Shown here piece after piece: positions 63,070 to 64,000 of a stretch of 64,000 nt of DNA. A model generated the notes under the pieces. That model did no database searches and was not told the origin of the DNA. It was given only the letters and a program-made list of their open reading frames with translations. This DNA comes from Devosia nanyangense (GTDB lineage: Bacteria > Pseudomonadota > Alphaproteobacteria > Rhizobiales > Devosiaceae): NCBI GenBank assembly GCA_016213505.1, contig JACRAF010000005.1, forward strand, positions 43,063 to 107,062, in the 5' to 3' direction. Position 1 is the stretch's first letter. Each line of letters starts with the position of its first letter. A program made the translations under genes and the position numbers.

Positions 63070-63486
63070 TCAGACTTTTGCGAGTCGCTTCAGCGTCTTG
63101 ATGCTGTCGTCGAATGTTTCGGGCGAGAGTTCGGTTCTGAGGTCCGCCTGCGCCTCGCGCCACAGCGGCAGCAATTGGTCGAGCAGTCCGTCGCCCGCGC
63201 CGGTGATCGCCGCGAGCCGCCCATTGCCCCGCTGGAGCTCCATGGAGACCACCAGCCCTCGTTCCTCCAGCTTGTCGAGGTTGCGCGTCAGCGTCGTGCG
63301 GTCGAAGCCGCGCGCCTCGGCCAGCGCGCTGACCGTCAGCCCCGGCAGCATCCGGATGGCGCCCATCAGCGACAGCTGCGTCGCCGTCATCCCGTAGGGC
63401 CTCAGATACGCATCGTACCGCCGCGTGATCGCCCGCGCCGCCATCCGGCTGTTGCTGACCATGCACTGGGAGAAGTCGTCCGCCAT
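63070..63486 (-). CDS. MarR-family regulator
   Basis: 138 residues from the ATG at 63486; other starts at 63498 and 63513 are open and no ribosome site decides. Winged helix: MTATQLSLMGAIRMLPGLTV, SALAEARGFDRTTLTRNLDKLEERGLV. Probably regulates the adjacent fabF-like gene. A GTGTA/TACAC dyad lies just upstream. Confidence 0.88.
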   Translation of the reverse strand: MADDFSQCMVSNSRMAARAITRRYDAYLRPYGMTATQLSLMGAIRMLPGLTVSALAEARGFDRTTLTRNLDKLEERGLVVSMELQRGNGRLAAITGAGDGLLDQLLPLWREAQADLRTELSPETFDDSIKTLKRLAKV

Positions 63487-63501
63487 GGCGCGACACATAG
63501 T

Positions 63502-63513
63502 GTGTAGATACAC
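63502..63513. promoter_or_regulatory. Candidate MarR operator
   Basis: GTGTA-GA-TACAC, flanked by GACAC/GTGTC, 16 nt before the marR ATG at 63486 (and between the alternative starts). Likely autoregulatory site. Confidence 0.45.
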
Positions 63514-63538
63514 GGTGTCAAGCGTTGCGTCGTCACCC

Positions 63539-63673
63539 TCATGGCGTCAGTCGTTGGACCCAGCGGCGGAAGAAGGCGGCGGCCTGTGTCTTTCGTTCTG
63601 CCTTGGCGTCGGTCCTGCCCGTCGCAAGAAATGAACGGGCCGTCTCGAGTTCCGAGCCCTCCACTTCGCGCAT
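63539..63673 (-). CDS. Possible small protein (44 aa)
   Basis: Short frame starting MREVEGSELETARSFLATGR, ending RRWVQRLTP. Moderate third-position GC; no clear ribosome site. Several longer frames overlap in the other directions, none convincing. Confidence 0.25.
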   Translation of the reverse strand: MREVEGSELETARSFLATGRTDAKAERKTQAAAFFRRWVQRLTP

Positions 63674-64000
63674 GAGAGGACCGGCGTTGCGCGACCACCG
63701 CCGTCTCAATCGGGAATCCCTCGCTCGGCGCGGCCGGTGGGTGGGGGGCGGCCAAGTGCACCGAAGTGACTCTCGATCCCTTGAAAAACGCATGCAGCAC
63801 CAATGCCTTATCCCCTCGACACCTCGACTTATCCCCGCGCTTTGCAGCCATATTATTCTCCCCTCGCGTTCACCCTCTAACGCGGGGTACCGACGAAGTG
63901 CCGGTGGACGTGACGGGGGCGGTGGTCGCATCGCTTGGGTTTCTTCGGCTTACCGGCTCTTGCCGCTTTGACCGAACGGTTCCGACACCCCCGCCGCGGA
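63674..64000. other. No gene identified at window end
   Basis: About 330 bases with only low-quality overlapping frames on both strands. Contains a TTATCCCCG stretch (63831-63839) of no evident meaning. The window probably ends before the next gene. Confidence 0.4.

Noticed and set aside
63831..63839. TTATCCCCG as a DnaA box
   Set aside because: Two mismatches to TTATCCACA, single copy, and no replication genes nearby.

Overview
This is a gene-dense, GC-rich stretch of an alphaproteobacterial chromosome. The markers are a fused SecDF with YajC, Usg, DUF3126 and DUF1127 proteins, a GTTC-N7-GTTC type SOS box before uvrA, CtrA-like TTAA-N7-TTAA sites, a FixK/FNR-type box, and a BolA/monothiol glutaredoxin pair. 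The overall look is Hyphomicrobiales, probably Devosia-like; that family placement is inference from protein resemblance, not a database result. Most of the window is ordinary core genome in short operons. No prophage, transposase, CRISPR array or rRNA operon was seen.

Layout. 0-6 kb: small membrane and hypothetical proteins with CtrA-like sites, YbjQ and DUF3126 proteins, a TPR-LuxR regulator, CysE and a hydrolase. 6-10 kb: acetyltransferase, NDUFS6-like zinc protein, FAD monooxygenase, TetA-like efflux pump and Usg. 10-13.6 kb: a gluconate block (gnd, gluconate 5-dehydrogenase, gluconokinase) with two matching LacI-type operators. 13.6-20 kb: Ogt, DHFR-like reductase, membrane proteins, a MerR gene with a classic 19-bp-spacer promoter, CsbD, and two secreted/metalloprotease-like genes bracketed by a 20-bp direct repeat. 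20-27 kb: EAL protein with a broken GGDEF, tRNA-Leu(TAA), gpt, CinA-like protein, map, and radC with an apparent frameshift. 27-32 kb: SOS-controlled uvrA and two small DUF1127-type genes with strong terminators. 32-39.5 kb: GST, trmFO and a yajC-secDF-Mth938-SQS/PSY operon whose last two genes resemble mitochondrial complex I assembly factors NDUFAF3 and NDUFAF6. 39.5-46 kb: DUF815 ATPase, NlpD-like lipoprotein, bolA, grxD, two MFS pumps and two exported proteins. 46-51 kb: frameshifted methyltransferase, inositol monophosphatase, ttcA, SbmA-type transporter and rpsD. 51-57 kb: cytochrome c behind an FNR-type box, MFS pump, and a GntR-controlled locus (BMP binding protein, flavin reductase, RHH protein, DUF1989 protein). 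57-64 kb: TrmJ-type methyltransferase, tandem GNATs, GFA plus two TfoX-N proteins, a TetR/CMD pair with three operators, and a MarR-FabF pair.

Two dispersed intergenic repeat families are each present twice: a 53-bp element just after stop codons, and a ~135-140-bp element with inverted ends. Two genes (radC and the methyltransferase) each read through cleanly if one missing base is restored, which suggests either sequencing error or recent decay. I found no clear wholly new multi-gene system. The leads most worth following are the complex I assembly pair, the gluconate operators, the three helically phased TetR operators, the DUF1127 pair and the repeat-bracketed segment at 18.7-19.9 kb.
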